A DNA stretch of 64,000 nt, from positions 1,488,001 through 1,552,000 of the forward strand of contig NZ_CP124681.1 of the NCBI RefSeq assembly GCF_029961765.1, read 5' to 3'. The notes beneath the pieces were generated by a model. That model had not been told where the DNA came from and did no database searches. It worked only from the letters and a program-made list of their open reading frames with translations. Source of the DNA: Nocardioides sp. QY071. Lineage in GTDB: Bacteria; Actinomycetota; Actinomycetes; Propionibacteriales; Nocardioidaceae. Below, piece after piece: positions 1-8,464 of this stretch. The position numbers were made by a program, and so were the translations under genes. The first letter of the stretch is position 1, and each line of letters starts with the position of its first letter.

Positions 1-65
1 CATCTCACGACATATCCGGTAGTTGCGACGTACGTACCCGACCACGCATCCGGCAGGATGGGGCC

Positions 66-611
66 GTGCTGACCGTCCGCCGTGCGCCGCGCTCCCGCGT
101 GCGTCTCTCGGCGACGCTCGGCAGCCTCGAGAGCGTGACCGCGCTGGTCCTGGCCCACCTGGCGGCCGGGGGAGAGGTCCCGTCGGTCGGCTGGCTGGCC
201 GCCTTCGCCGTCCTCGTGTACGGCGCCAGCACCGTCGTGCTGCGCGAGCGCGCCAGCGTCCGGGTGGTCCTGCCGGGCCTCCTGGCGGCCCAGGTGCTCG
301 GCCACGCGTGGCTGGTCGCCCTGGCCCCCGCCCAGCACCCCGGCCACGAGCACGCGGCGTCGGCCTTCCTCGGGCTCACCCCGGTGATGCTGGGCGCCCA
401 CCTGCTGGCGGCCGTGGTCACCGGCGTCATGTGGGTGCTGCGCCGCCGGGCCGTGGAGGTGCTGCTGGGCTGGACCGAGCAGGGCGTCGTACCTCCTCCT
501 GCGCCGCGCCGCACCGGCCCACCGGCACTGCGACGCACCCGCACCGCGCGCGAGCACCGTGCCCTCGCCCCGACCCGTGGTCCGCCGGCGGACTCTCTCG
601 CGATCGCCTGA
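66..611 (+). CDS. Small membrane protein upstream of the YcnI/CopCD copper genes
   Basis: A 181-residue protein of unknown function. The central part has about four hydrophobic stretches (roughly residues 25-45, 45-60, 65-90 and 100-125). A His-rich segment (HPGHEHA) lies between the third and fourth, and the tail is basic and proline-rich, probably cytoplasmic. The start is a GTG placed 6 nt after a CAGGAT -10-like box, which suits a leaderless message. It lies 71 nt before the YcnI-type gene and on the same strand, so a role in copper handling at the membrane is inferred from context and from the histidines only. I do not recognise a named family. Confidence 0.65.
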   Translation: MLTVRRAPRSRVRLSATLGSLESVTALVLAHLAAGGEVPSVGWLAAFAVLVYGASTVVLRERASVRVVLPGLLAAQVLGHAWLVALAPAQHPGHEHAASAFLGLTPVMLGAHLLAAVVTGVMWVLRRRAVEVLLGWTEQGVVPPPAPRRTGPPALRRTRTAREHRALAPTRGPPADSLAIA

Positions 612-682
612 CTCCCTGACTCAGCGGGAGGCAGGCCGTTCGCCGCGCCCCCGAACACCCGAGTCAACCGAGAGAGACATCC

Positions 683-1408
683 ATGCAGATCCGACGCTTC
701 ACCCTGCCCACCCTCGGCGCCACCGCGGCGCTCGGCATCGTCGCCCTGACCGCCGGCGCCGCGAGCGCCCACGTCAGCGTGTCGCCCGACACCACTGCAG
801 CCGGCTCGTACGCCGTCCTCACCTTCAGCGTGCCCCACGGCTGTGAGGGGTCGCCGACGACCAAGGTGGCCATCCAGATGCCTGAGGACGTCCCGCAGGT
901 CACGCCGACCGTCAACCCGAACTGGACCGTCGAGAAGGTCAGCGAGAAGCTCGCCGAACCGCTGAAGGACGCCCACGGCAACGAGATCACCGAGCGGGTC
1001 AGCCAGGTGGTCTACACCGCGAAGACCCCGCTGGCCGACGGCTACCGCGACACCCTCGCGCTGTCGCTGCAGCTGCCCGAGAAGGTGGGCGAGACCCTCA
1101 CCTTCCCGGTGCTGCAGACCTGCGAGAAGGGCGAGACCGCCTGGAACGAGACCCCGGCCGAGGGCCAGGACGAGGAGGAGCTGGAGAACCCGGCGCCTGC
1201 CCTGACCGTCACCGAGGCCAGCGCCGAGGGCCACCACGGCGGCGCGGCGGAGTCCGACGAGAAGGCCGACGACACCGCCACCGCGAAGGCCGACGCCGCG
1301 GACGACGAGGGCGACGGCAACGGCCTCGCCATCGGCGGCCTGGTCGCCGGCATCGGCGGCCTCGCGCTCGGCGGCCTCGCCCTGGCCCGCTCCGGCAAGA
1401 AGGCCTGA
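683..1408 (+). CDS. YcnI-type (DUF1775) copper-binding membrane-anchored protein
   Basis: 241 residues. A signal peptide of about 29 residues ends in ASA, so the mature protein would begin with histidine (AHVSVSP). That is the feature the YcnI family uses to bind copper through its N-terminal residue. The DUF1775 beta-sandwich covers about residues 30-180 and includes a PNW tryptophan that fits the family. An acidic, low-complexity linker (about 185-215) and a C-terminal membrane helix (about 215-235) followed by RSGKKA anchor it outside the cell. It lies 7 nt before the CopC-CopD gene, as in Bacillus ycnK-ycnJ-ycnI type loci. Likely role: extracytoplasmic copper chaperone for the downstream CopD. 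Family assignment is firm; the partner is inferred. Confidence 0.88.
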   Translation: MQIRRFTLPTLGATAALGIVALTAGAASAHVSVSPDTTAAGSYAVLTFSVPHGCEGSPTTKVAIQMPEDVPQVTPTVNPNWTVEKVSEKLAEPLKDAHGNEITERVSQVVYTAKTPLADGYRDTLALSLQLPEKVGETLTFPVLQTCEKGETAWNETPAEGQDEEELENPAPALTVTEASAEGHHGGAAESDEKADDTATAKADAADDEGDGNGLAIGGLVAGIGGLALGGLALARSGKKA

Positions 1409-1415
1409 GGGCCCG

Positions 1416-3062
1416 ATGATGCGGCGTGTGCCGGCGTACCTGCTCGCGGTCCTGGTCGCCGTCCTGACGGTGGTCGGGACCGCGGGGCCGGCGTCGGCAC
1501 ACGCCACCCTCGTCTCCACCGACCCCGCCGAGGGGACGGTCCTGCCCGAGGCGCCGAGCGAGGTGAGCTTCACCTTCGACGAGCCGGTCCAGCTCGTTCC
1601 CGACGGCCTGCTCGCCTTCGACGCCGCGGGCAAGCGGGTCGACGTCGAGGCGTCCGCCAAGGGCGTCGAGGTGACCGGGCGGCTGCCGGGCGAGCTCGAC
1701 AACGGGACCTACGTCGTCACCTGGCGCGTGGTCTCCGCCGACGGCCACCCGATCGCCGGCTCGCTCACCTTCCACGTCGGAGCACCCAGCCCGAAGGTCG
1801 TCCCGCCCCAGACCGGCCCGGCCGACCCGGGCGCGGTGCCGACCGTGCAGGGCATCGTGCACGGCCTCGACTACACCGCACTGCTCCTGGCCGGCGGGCT
1901 GGCGCTCTTCCTGGCCTGGACCGCACGCGGTGTCCGCCTGCCCGATGACGTACGACGACGCCTGGTGCGCGTGCTCCGCGGCAGCGCACTGGTGGCGGTG
2001 CTCGCGGCGGCGCTCGCCGTACCGCTGGCGGGGGCGTACCAGCTCGGCTCCGGCCTCGGCGGCGTCCTCGACCCGGGCTCGTTCGACCCCGGCCTGGTGC
2101 AGGACGACCTGCAGGTGCTCGCCCTCCAGGCCGCCGGCCTCGGCGTAGCGGCCTGGGCGGCCGGGCAGGCGCGCTCGTCGCTGGTCGTCGACCTCGTCAC
2201 CGCGCTGGCCGTGTGGTCACCCGCACTCGTCGGCCACACCCGCGCCTACGAGCCCAGCATGCTGCTCGTGGTCACCGACGCGCTGCACCTCAGCGCCGGT
2301 GCGGTCTGGCTCGGCGGGCTCGTCGGCCTCGCGCTCGCCCTGCCCGCGATCGCCGGGCGGCCCAAGGACGCGGCGCTCCTGATCACCCGGTTCTCGACGG
2401 TCGCGGCCGCGCTGCTGACCGCGCTCGCCGTCACCGGCGTGCTGATGGCCTGGCGCATCGTCGGTGCCTGGGCGCCGCTCGTCGAGGAGACCTGGGGCCG
2501 GCTGCTGCTGGTGAAGGTCGCCCTCGTGCTGGTGGTCGTGGCGATCGCGGCCTACAACCGGTTCCGGTTGGTGCCGCGCGTCGCGGGCGACGGCGGGCAC
2601 GACCAGCGCCGGCTCGCGACCGGCCTGGTCCGGCGTACCGTCGTGGCCGAGGCCGCCCTGCTGGTCGCGGTCCTCGGCGTCACCGGTTTCCTCACCCAGA
2701 AGCCGCCGGGCGGTGAGGCGCCTGCCGAGGCGCGGACCGCCGACACCGGTGTCGTGACCGGGGTCGCCGGCGACGACCTCAAGGTGCTCGCTGTGTTGGA
2801 CCCCGGCCCGGGCCTGCAGCGCAGGCTGATCGTCCAGGTGCAGAACCTCGCCGGCGACCCGCTCGACCTGGCCGGCGCCCCGGCCGTGGCGCTGCGCTCC
2901 GAGAGCGTCGACCTCGGCACGATCCCGGTCGTGCCGAGCGGCGCCGGCACCTACTCCGCCGACGTCGTCTTCCCGCACACCGGTACCTGGAAGCTGCAGG
3001 TCAGCATCCGGGTCGACACGTTCACCAGCCCCGTGACGACCCTGGACCTCAGGGTGCGCTGA
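1416..3062 (+). CDS. CopC-CopD fusion copper import/resistance protein (YcnJ-like)
   Basis: 548 residues. A signal peptide ends in ASA, leaving a mature N-terminal His for the CopC copper site; a second ligand is likely the His of SADGHPI (about residue 111). CopC covers about 30-125. A helical membrane region with about eight spans (about 150-430) corresponds to CopD (PF05425), and a C-terminal extracellular beta domain (about 445-548) resembles the YtkA/FixH-like domains found on actinobacterial homologues. The role is copper movement across the membrane, with import most often proposed for fused CopCD. Two adjacent ATG codons could start it. The 3' end overlaps the convergent lipoprotein gene by 14 nt. 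Confidence 0.88.
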   Translation: MMRRVPAYLLAVLVAVLTVVGTAGPASAHATLVSTDPAEGTVLPEAPSEVSFTFDEPVQLVPDGLLAFDAAGKRVDVEASAKGVEVTGRLPGELDNGTYVVTWRVVSADGHPIAGSLTFHVGAPSPKVVPPQTGPADPGAVPTVQGIVHGLDYTALLLAGGLALFLAWTARGVRLPDDVRRRLVRVLRGSALVAVLAAALAVPLAGAYQLGSGLGGVLDPGSFDPGLVQDDLQVLALQAAGLGVAAWAAGQARSSLVVDLVTALAVWSPALVGHTRAYEPSMLLVVTDALHLSAGAVWLGGLVGLALALPAIAGRPKDAALLITRFSTVAAALLTALAVTGVLMAWRIVGAWAPLVEETWGRLLLVKVALVLVVVAIAAYNRFRLVPRVAGDGGHDQRRLATGLVRRTVVAEAALLVAVLGVTGFLTQKPPGGEAPAEARTADTGVVTGVAGDDLKVLAVLDPGPGLQRRLIVQVQNLAGDPLDLAGAPAVALRSESVDLGTIPVVPSGAGTYSADVVFPHTGTWKLQVSIRVDTFTSPVTTLDLRVR

Positions 3063-3609
3063 CGCCCCAGTCGCTGAACCTCAGCTCGACCCCGGGCTCG
3101 GCGGTGACCTTGACCGGCCGGTCCTGGGCGTCGAGCCAGACGTCGGCGTCGAGGGTGTCGGGGAGCATGGACTGGACCTGCGCCGGCAGCGTGATGCCGG
3201 CGAGCGCGGCCCGTGGGTCGAGGGTGATCCGGTAGTGCTCGGTCGCGACGCCGTCGACCTGCTCGGCACCGACGTGGACCAGCTGCTGGGGGAGGGCGAC
3301 CTTCCCGAGCGCGTCGGCGATCGGCGTGGTGTCGACGGTCAGCTCGCGGGCCGGGCCGCCGGCGAGCGAGGCGTCGACCCGGACGCTGCCGGCGGTGCGC
3401 AGCGCCGTGGCGACCGCCTCGACCACGGGACGCGCGTCCTCGGCGGTCCCCTCCTGCGCGGAGGGCGTGGGCGTCGCGGACGACGATGCGGACGAGGTCG
3501 TGCTCGGTGTGGAGCCGGACCTCTGGGGCTTGTCGTCGCCACCGCAGCCGGCGAGGAGCACCGACGAGGCGAGCAGTACGGCGACGGGGCCGGCGATGCG
3601 CGGGTTCAC
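3049..3609 (-). CDS. Lipoprotein, LppX/LprAFG-like fold suspected
   Basis: 186 residues. The N-terminus carries a lipobox (VLLAGC, Cys22) followed by a Ser/Thr-rich linker, so the protein should be lipid-anchored on the outer face of the membrane. The body (about 60-186), with alternating beta strands and the ending VELRFSDWG, is reminiscent of the LppX_LprAFG lipoproteins of mycobacteria, which bind lipids; this is a weak resemblance. The GTG start overlaps the TGA of the upstream lipoprotein by 4 nt and has an AAGGAG box just before it, so it is the last gene of the chaA-lipoprotein-lipoprotein operon. A longer in-frame extension upstream is rejected because it would cover the preceding gene. 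Confidence 0.75.
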   Translation of the reverse strand: MNPRIAGPVAVLLASSVLLAGCGGDDKPQRSGSTPSTTSSASSSATPTPSAQEGTAEDARPVVEAVATALRTAGSVRVDASLAGGPARELTVDTTPIADALGKVALPQQLVHVGAEQVDGVATEHYRITLDPRAALAGITLPAQVQSMLPDTLDADVWLDAQDRPVKVTAEPGVELRFSDWGVSAP

Positions 3610-4499
3610 GAGTTCTCCTTCAAGGCGTTGACCGGTGCCGTCACCGCGAGCTGGTGGAGCAGCCCGTCGACGCGCACCTGCAGGAACAGCCGGTAGTCGC
3701 CGGGCTGGGTGAAGACGGTGTGGAAGGTGAGGACGGTCCCGTCGTCGGTGACCTCGGGGGCGCCGTAGGGGTGGACGTGGACGAACCCGCGCGAGTCGAC
3801 CGCGAAGCCGGTCAGGTGCGCGCTGGTGCCGAGGTAGCTGCCCAGCGCCACCGGCTCGCCGTCGGCGTCGGTCAGCCGCAGCCGCAGCCGTCCGTTGGGC
3901 CCGACCTCGCCCTCGGCCCGCAGCCGGGCCCGCACGACGCCGTCGTCGCCGGTCTCGGCCGGCTTGCCCCGCGGTACGTCGACCGGCGTCCAGTCGCCAG
4001 CCACGCGCAGCGTCGTACCGAGGACGATCGGGTTCGCCGCGCCCTGCGGGATGAACTCGGCGACCACACGCCACCTGCCCGGCGTACCGAGGTCGACGCG
4101 GGCGGTCCAGGTGCCGTCGTCGGCGAGGGTGGGGTGGAGGTGGCGGAACTGGTCGAGGTCGTCGCGCACGACGTAGAGGTGGAGCAGCTTGGTCTGCTCC
4201 TCGGTGTAGGCCGTCAGCGGCGCGCCGGACGGGTCGAGGATCCGGAAGGACACGTCGCCCGTGCCGTCGGCGCCGGGCAGCGTGACGTCGGTCATCCGGT
4301 AGCCCTCGACCTCGGCGGCGGTGCCGTCGCCGACCGGGTTGCCGACCGGCTGGGCGCCGGACCCCCCGTCCTTGGCGGGGGTGAGCACGATCCGGTCGGG
4401 GTCGGCGGCCGGCTCGTCGGCGGAGCAGGCGGCCAGGCCGAGCGCGAGCATGGTCGCGGTGGCGGTGGCGAGGACACGCCCTGGCAGGCGGCGGCTCAC
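3606..4499 (-). CDS. Lipoprotein with two His-x12-His-x-His-Pro repeats, candidate metal-binding protein
   Basis: 297 residues with a lipobox ending at Cys25 (GLAAC), so an outer-face lipoprotein. It contains two related beta-rich repeats. Repeat 1 has His107, His120 and His122-Pro123; repeat 2 has His228, His241 and His243-Pro244. The histidine spacing is identical in both copies (H, 13 residues later H, then HxHP). Similar proteins are found near copper genes in other actinobacteria (recollection). The GTG start overlaps the TGA of chaA by 4 nt, and its own stop overlaps the next lipoprotein by 4 nt, so the three are translationally coupled. Copper or calcium binding is inferred from the histidines and neighbours. 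No named family is recognised with confidence. Confidence 0.75.
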   Translation of the reverse strand: MSRRLPGRVLATATATMLALGLAACSADEPAADPDRIVLTPAKDGGSGAQPVGNPVGDGTAAEVEGYRMTDVTLPGADGTGDVSFRILDPSGAPLTAYTEEQTKLLHLYVVRDDLDQFRHLHPTLADDGTWTARVDLGTPGRWRVVAEFIPQGAANPIVLGTTLRVAGDWTPVDVPRGKPAETGDDGVVRARLRAEGEVGPNGRLRLRLTDADGEPVALGSYLGTSAHLTGFAVDSRGFVHVHPYGAPEVTDDGTVLTFHTVFTQPGDYRLFLQVRVDGLLHQLAVTAPVNALKENS

Positions 4500-5614
4500 G
4501 GCGCCACCGTCAGCAGCAGGAAGGCCGCGAGGAGGAGCAGGTGCACGATGCCGTTGAGCGGCTTGGCACGCCCGGGCACCACGGTCAGGATCCCGACCAC
4601 CGAGGACAGTGCGAGCAGCACGAGCTGGAGCGGGTCGAGCCCGAGCGCGAGGTCGCCGTCGAGCCAGATCGATGCCACCGCGATCGCTGGAATGGTGAGG
4701 CCGATCGAGGCCATCGCCGAGCCGTAGGCGAGGTTCAGGCTGATCTGGACGCGCTGCTGACGGGCGGCGCGCACCGCGGCGATCGTCTCGGGCAGCAGCA
4801 CCAGCATCGCGATCACCACGCCGACCACGGCGTGCGGGAAGCCCAACCAGTCGACGGCATCCTCGATCGAGTAGGACTCGACCTTCGCCAGGCCGACGAC
4901 CGTCACCAGCGAGACGATCAGCAGCACCAGGGCGACCTTCGTCTCCCGACCGGTCGGAGGGTCCGCGTGGTCGTCGCCGTCGGCGTCGTTCTGCGCCGTC
5001 CAACCGCCGGGGGTGGAGGTGGTGCCGGGCAGGAAGAAGTCGCGGTGGCGGACGGTCTGGGTGAACACGAACGATCCGTAGAGCACGAGCGAGGCGAGCG
5101 CTGCGAAGGTCAGCTGGGTGCCGGTGAGGACCGGACCGGACTCGCTGACGGTGAAGGTCGGCACGACCAGGGTCAGGCCGGCGAGCGTGATCACCGTCGC
5201 CAGAGCCGATCCGGTTCCTTCCGGGTTGAAGACGGCGAGATGGTGGCGGACCGCGCCCACCACCAGCGCCAGTCCGACGATGCCGTTGACCGTGATCATC
5301 ACCGCCGCGAAGACCGTGTCGCGGGCCAGCGTGGAGGTGTCGCCGCTGCCGGAGACCATCAGCATCACGATCAGGCCGACCTCGATCACCGTCACGGCGA
5401 CGGCCAGGAGCAGCGAGCCGAACGGCTCACCCACCTTGTGTGCCACGACCTCGGCGTGGTGGACCGCGGCGAGAACCGCCCCGATGAGGGCGACGCCGAT
5501 CAGGCTGGCCGCGAGCGGGCCGGGGTGCGTGCCCCAGCTCACGGCGAGCACGATCGCCGCGAGAGGCGGCGTGAACACCGTCCACCCGAGTCGTCCGGAG
5601 GTGGAGGCGCTCAT
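4496..5614 (-). CDS. chaA: Calcium/proton (cation) antiporter, ChaA family
   Basis: 372 residues, about 11 membrane spans. Two CaCA alpha-repeats are visible: GEPFGSLLLAVAVTVIEVG near residue 65 with the conserved acidic residue in VIEV, and LNLAYGSAMASIGLTIPAIA near residue 300. The hydrophilic loop between the halves carries the acidic/His run DADGDDHAD. The family exchanges cytoplasmic Ca2+ (also Na+ or K+) for protons. The start is placed at the ATG giving MSAST; an in-frame extension upstream lacks a plausible start region and would run into the radical SAM gene's promoter. It is first in a three-gene operon with two lipoproteins and divergent from the radical SAM gene. Confidence 0.88.
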   Translation of the reverse strand: MSASTSGRLGWTVFTPPLAAIVLAVSWGTHPGPLAASLIGVALIGAVLAAVHHAEVVAHKVGEPFGSLLLAVAVTVIEVGLIVMLMVSGSGDTSTLARDTVFAAVMITVNGIVGLALVVGAVRHHLAVFNPEGTGSALATVITLAGLTLVVPTFTVSESGPVLTGTQLTFAALASLVLYGSFVFTQTVRHRDFFLPGTTSTPGGWTAQNDADGDDHADPPTGRETKVALVLLIVSLVTVVGLAKVESYSIEDAVDWLGFPHAVVGVVIAMLVLLPETIAAVRAARQQRVQISLNLAYGSAMASIGLTIPAIAVASIWLDGDLALGLDPLQLVLLALSSVVGILTVVPGRAKPLNGIVHLLLLAAFLLLTVAP

Positions 5615-5681
5615 GGTGCTCGATCCTACGGGGGCCGGTGTTGCCGCCCGCGACGATGCCGCGCGCACTCCCGAGCCCTCG

Positions 5682-5687
5682 TAGAAT
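5682..5687 (+). promoter_or_regulatory. TAGAAT -10 box for the radical SAM gene
   Basis: TAGAAT matches the actinobacterial TANNNT -10 consensus and ends 7 nt before the ATG at 5695. Transcription would therefore start at or next to the A of the start codon (leaderless). The same arrangement is seen before gatC, the P-loop protein gene and other genes in this window. Confidence 0.55.
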
Positions 5688-5694
5688 CGGGGGC

Positions 5695-7635
5695 ATGTCC
5701 GTCGAGTCCGTCTTCCCCCGGCTGGAGCCCCACCTGCTCTCGGTCTCCAAGCCGATCCAGTACGTCGGCGGCGAGCTCAACATGGTCTCGAAGGACTGGG
5801 ACGCCGCCGAGGTGCGCTGGGTGCTCATGTACCCCGACGCCTACGAGGTCGGCCTGCCCAACCAGGGCGTCCAGATCCTCTACGAAGTGCTCAACGAGCG
5901 GGAGTGGATCCTCGCCGAGCGCACCTACGCCGTGTGGCCCGACATGGAGAAGGTGCTGCGCGAGCAGCAGATCCCGCAGTTCACGGTCGACAACCACCGC
6001 CCCGTCGGCGCGTTCGACCTGTTCGGCGTGAGCTTCTCCACCGAGCTCGGCTACACCAACCTGCTCACCGCGCTCGACCTGGCCGGCATCCCGCTGCACG
6101 CCGCCGACCGCGACGAGTCGCACCCGGTCGTCGTCGCCGGTGGCCACGCCGCGTTCAACCCCGAGCCGATCGCCGACTTCGTCGACGCCGCCGTCCTCGG
6201 CGACGGTGAGGAGGTCGTGCTCAAGATCTCCGAGGTCGTGCGCGAGTGGAAGGGCGAGGGCCGCCCCGGTGGCCGCCAGGAGCTGCTGCGCCGCCTCGCC
6301 GTGTCCGGCACGGTCTACGTGCCCCGGTTCTACGACGTGTCGTACGACGACAGCGGGGCGATCGCGGCCGTCGTACCCAACCACCCGGAGGCTCCCGACC
6401 GGGTCCGCAAGCACACCCTGATGGACCTCGACCAGTGGCCCTACCCGCGCAACCCGCTGGTGCCGCTCGCCGAGACCGTCCACGAGCGGTTCTCCGTCGA
6501 GATCTTCCGCGGCTGCACCCGCGGCTGCCGGTTCTGCCAGGCCGGCATGATCACCCGGCCGGTGCGGGAGCGCTCGATCGAGACCATCGGCGCGATGGTC
6601 GACAACGGCATCAAGAAGACCGGCTTCGAGGAGGTCGGGCTCCTGTCCCTGAGCTCGGCCGACCACACCGAGATCGGCGACGTCGCCACCGGTCTCGCCG
6701 ACCGCTACGAGGGCTCCAACGTCTCGCTCTCGCTGCCCTCGACCCGCGTCGACGCGTTCAACATCACGCTGGCCAACGAGTTCTCGCGCAACGGCCGCCG
6801 CTCCGGCCTGACCTTCGCGCCCGAGGGCGGCAGTGAGCGAATGCGCAAGGTGATCAACAAGATGGTCACCGAGGACGACCTGATCCGCACCGTCGCGACG
6901 GCGTACTCCCACGGCTGGCGACAGGTGAAGCTCTACTTCATGTGCGGCCTGCCCACCGAGACCGACGAGGACGTCCTGCAGATCGCCGAGCTCGCCAAGC
7001 GCGTGATCGCGACCGGCCGCGAGGTCTCCGGCCGCAACGACATCCGCTGCACCGTCTCCATCGGCGGCTTCGTGCCCAAGCCCCACACGCCGTTCCAGTG
7101 GGCCGCCCAGCTCGACGTCGAGACCACCGACCGGCGCCTGCAGGTGCTGCGCGACACCGTGCGCGCGGACCGGCGCTATGGCAAGGCGATCGGCTTCCGC
7201 TACCACGACGGCCAGCCCGGCATCATCGAGGGCCTGCTGTCCCGCGGCGACCGCCGCGTCGGCCGGATCATCGAGCAGGTGTGGCGCGACGGCGGCCGCT
7301 TCGACGGCTGGTCCGAGCACTTCTCCTTCGAGCGCTGGGCCGCCGCCGCCGAGCGCGCGCTCGCGGGCACCGGCGTCGACCTCGACTGGTTCACCACCCG
7401 CGAGCGCGAGTACGACGAGGTCCTGCCCTGGGACCACCTCGACTCCGGTCTCGACAAGGACTGGCTGTGGGCCGACTGGGAGGACGCCCTCGCGGTCGGT
7501 GCCGGCGAGTCCGACGTCGAGGTCGAGGACTGCCGCTGGACCCCCTGCTACGACTGTGGTGTGTGCCCGGAGATGGGCACCGAGATCCAGGTCGGCCCCA
7601 CGGGGCAGAAGCTGCTGCCGCTCAGCGTGGTGTGA
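5695..7635 (+). CDS. TIGR03960-family B12-binding-domain radical SAM protein
   Basis: 646 residues. The N-terminal about 200 residues form a B12-binding-like domain, followed by the radical SAM core with the 4Fe-4S motif RGCTRGCRFCQAG (CxxxCxxC near residue 280) and a C-terminal region ending with CYDCGVCP. The family is normally encoded next to a TIGR03936 (DUF2344) protein and RNase E/G, and is suspected to modify RNA or ribosome-related substrates; no reaction is established. Here the TIGR03936 gene is about 22 kb downstream at 29645 and immediately precedes rne. The ATG choice is supported by the TAGAAT box 7 nt upstream. Confidence 0.92.
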   Translation: MSVESVFPRLEPHLLSVSKPIQYVGGELNMVSKDWDAAEVRWVLMYPDAYEVGLPNQGVQILYEVLNEREWILAERTYAVWPDMEKVLREQQIPQFTVDNHRPVGAFDLFGVSFSTELGYTNLLTALDLAGIPLHAADRDESHPVVVAGGHAAFNPEPIADFVDAAVLGDGEEVVLKISEVVREWKGEGRPGGRQELLRRLAVSGTVYVPRFYDVSYDDSGAIAAVVPNHPEAPDRVRKHTLMDLDQWPYPRNPLVPLAETVHERFSVEIFRGCTRGCRFCQAGMITRPVRERSIETIGAMVDNGIKKTGFEEVGLLSLSSADHTEIGDVATGLADRYEGSNVSLSLPSTRVDAFNITLANEFSRNGRRSGLTFAPEGGSERMRKVINKMVTEDDLIRTVATAYSHGWRQVKLYFMCGLPTETDEDVLQIAELAKRVIATGREVSGRNDIRCTVSIGGFVPKPHTPFQWAAQLDVETTDRRLQVLRDTVRADRRYGKAIGFRYHDGQPGIIEGLLSRGDRRVGRIIEQVWRDGGRFDGWSEHFSFERWAAAAERALAGTGVDLDWFTTREREYDEVLPWDHLDSGLDKDWLWADWEDALAVGAGESDVEVEDCRWTPCYDCGVCPEMGTEIQVGPTGQKLLPLSVV

Positions 7636-7783
7636 CGGCGAGCCCGGTCGTCGTGACCGAGGAGCGGTGGATCGCCGCGCCTCGACCCGTCGTGCGGGAG
7701 CTCGCCGCCGACCCGGCCCGGACGGGGCCGGCGTGCTGCTCCGCTGGCAGGGTGCGGTCGAGCGCGAGGCGCTCGCCCGCTGA
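7632..7783 (+). pseudogene. Possible frameshifted SRPBCC-like remnant
   Basis: A GTG overlaps the TGA of the radical SAM gene (GTGA), the same coupling used elsewhere here. It opens a reading frame with the start TEERWIAAPRPVVRELAADPAR, which resembles the N-terminus of SRPBCC/polyketide-cyclase proteins. After a GGGG run (7724-7727) the sensible continuation (GVLLRWQGAVEREALAR) is in another frame and stops at 7783, just 3 nt before the convergent gene ends. One extra G would join both parts into a product of about 50 residues, much shorter than a full SRPBCC domain (about 140). It could be a decayed gene with an internal deletion, a real small protein with a sequencing error, or chance. Confidence 0.25.
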
Positions 7784-7786
7784 TCG

Positions 7787-8446
7787 TCACGCGCCGACCT
7801 GCTCACCCGCGTCGCGGATCCGACCGGTGATCTTCTCGCCGTCGCCGCGATCGATGTAGCAGAAGAAGGCATCCCCACTGTCAGGATCGTCCTCGTCGAA
7901 CGCGTCTGTCTCGACGCGCACGTCGTACTCGCCACTCTCGATCGCCGAGCGGTAAGCCGGGTCGAGGGGGAGGGCCAGGCAGAACGCAGCACGCGACACC
8001 GTTGTGAAGGCGCCGGCCTGGTCGGCGTCGAACCGACCCGCCCAGATCACCTCACCCGCGTGCGGCTCGCTGCAGGACGCCTTGATCGGGTCGTCGAGGA
8101 AGTCGAGGTCGATGCACTGGCCGACGCGCGCCTCGTCCTCCCAGACCGTGCGGCTGCCCATGACGGCGGCGAAGACGACGAACCCGATCCCGAGCACCAC
8201 GACGAGGACGCCGAGGACCAGCCCGGTCACCGCTGCCCACCGTCCCGAGCGCCGGCCCTCGCGGGTCCGCACGATGCCCGCGATGCCGAGCCCGATCCCG
8301 ATCGGCGCCGCGCAGCAGGTGAGCGAGCAGACGAAGGCGGCGATCGACAGCCCGTCGTACGACGGCCGGGTCCCGTACGACGGGCTGTCGTACGGGTTCG
8401 AGCCCGGCTCGTAGGCGGGATAGCCGCCGCCGTACGGGTTCGTCAT
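7787..8446 (-). CDS. DUF4190-like two-TM protein with extracytoplasmic domain
   Basis: 219 residues. A cytoplasmic N-terminus rich in Gly, Pro, Tyr and Ser (NPYGGGYP type) is followed by a two-helix DUF4190 unit (about residues 33-95; CCAAPIGIGLGIAGI then a long hydrophobic stretch). The external C-terminal domain (about 100-219) has three Cys that may form disulfides (VGQCIDL, KASCSE, FFCYID). Function unknown. The next gene on the same strand is a paralogue with the same architecture, 19 nt upstream, so the two are probably co-transcribed and arose by duplication. Confidence 0.75.
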   Translation of the reverse strand: MTNPYGGGYPAYEPGSNPYDSPSYGTRPSYDGLSIAAFVCSLTCCAAPIGIGLGIAGIVRTREGRRSGRWAAVTGLVLGVLVVVLGIGFVVFAAVMGSRTVWEDEARVGQCIDLDFLDDPIKASCSEPHAGEVIWAGRFDADQAGAFTTVSRAAFCLALPLDPAYRSAIESGEYDVRVETDAFDEDDPDSGDAFFCYIDRGDGEKITGRIRDAGEQVGA

Positions 8447-8464
8447 CCGAGCAGGCCGATCAGG

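Noticed and set aside
5626..7992. 788-codon minus-strand frame opposite the radical SAM gene
   Set aside because: Antisense to a gene with clear 4Fe-4S motif; low-complexity Asp/Val/Gly/Leu composition typical of shadows.
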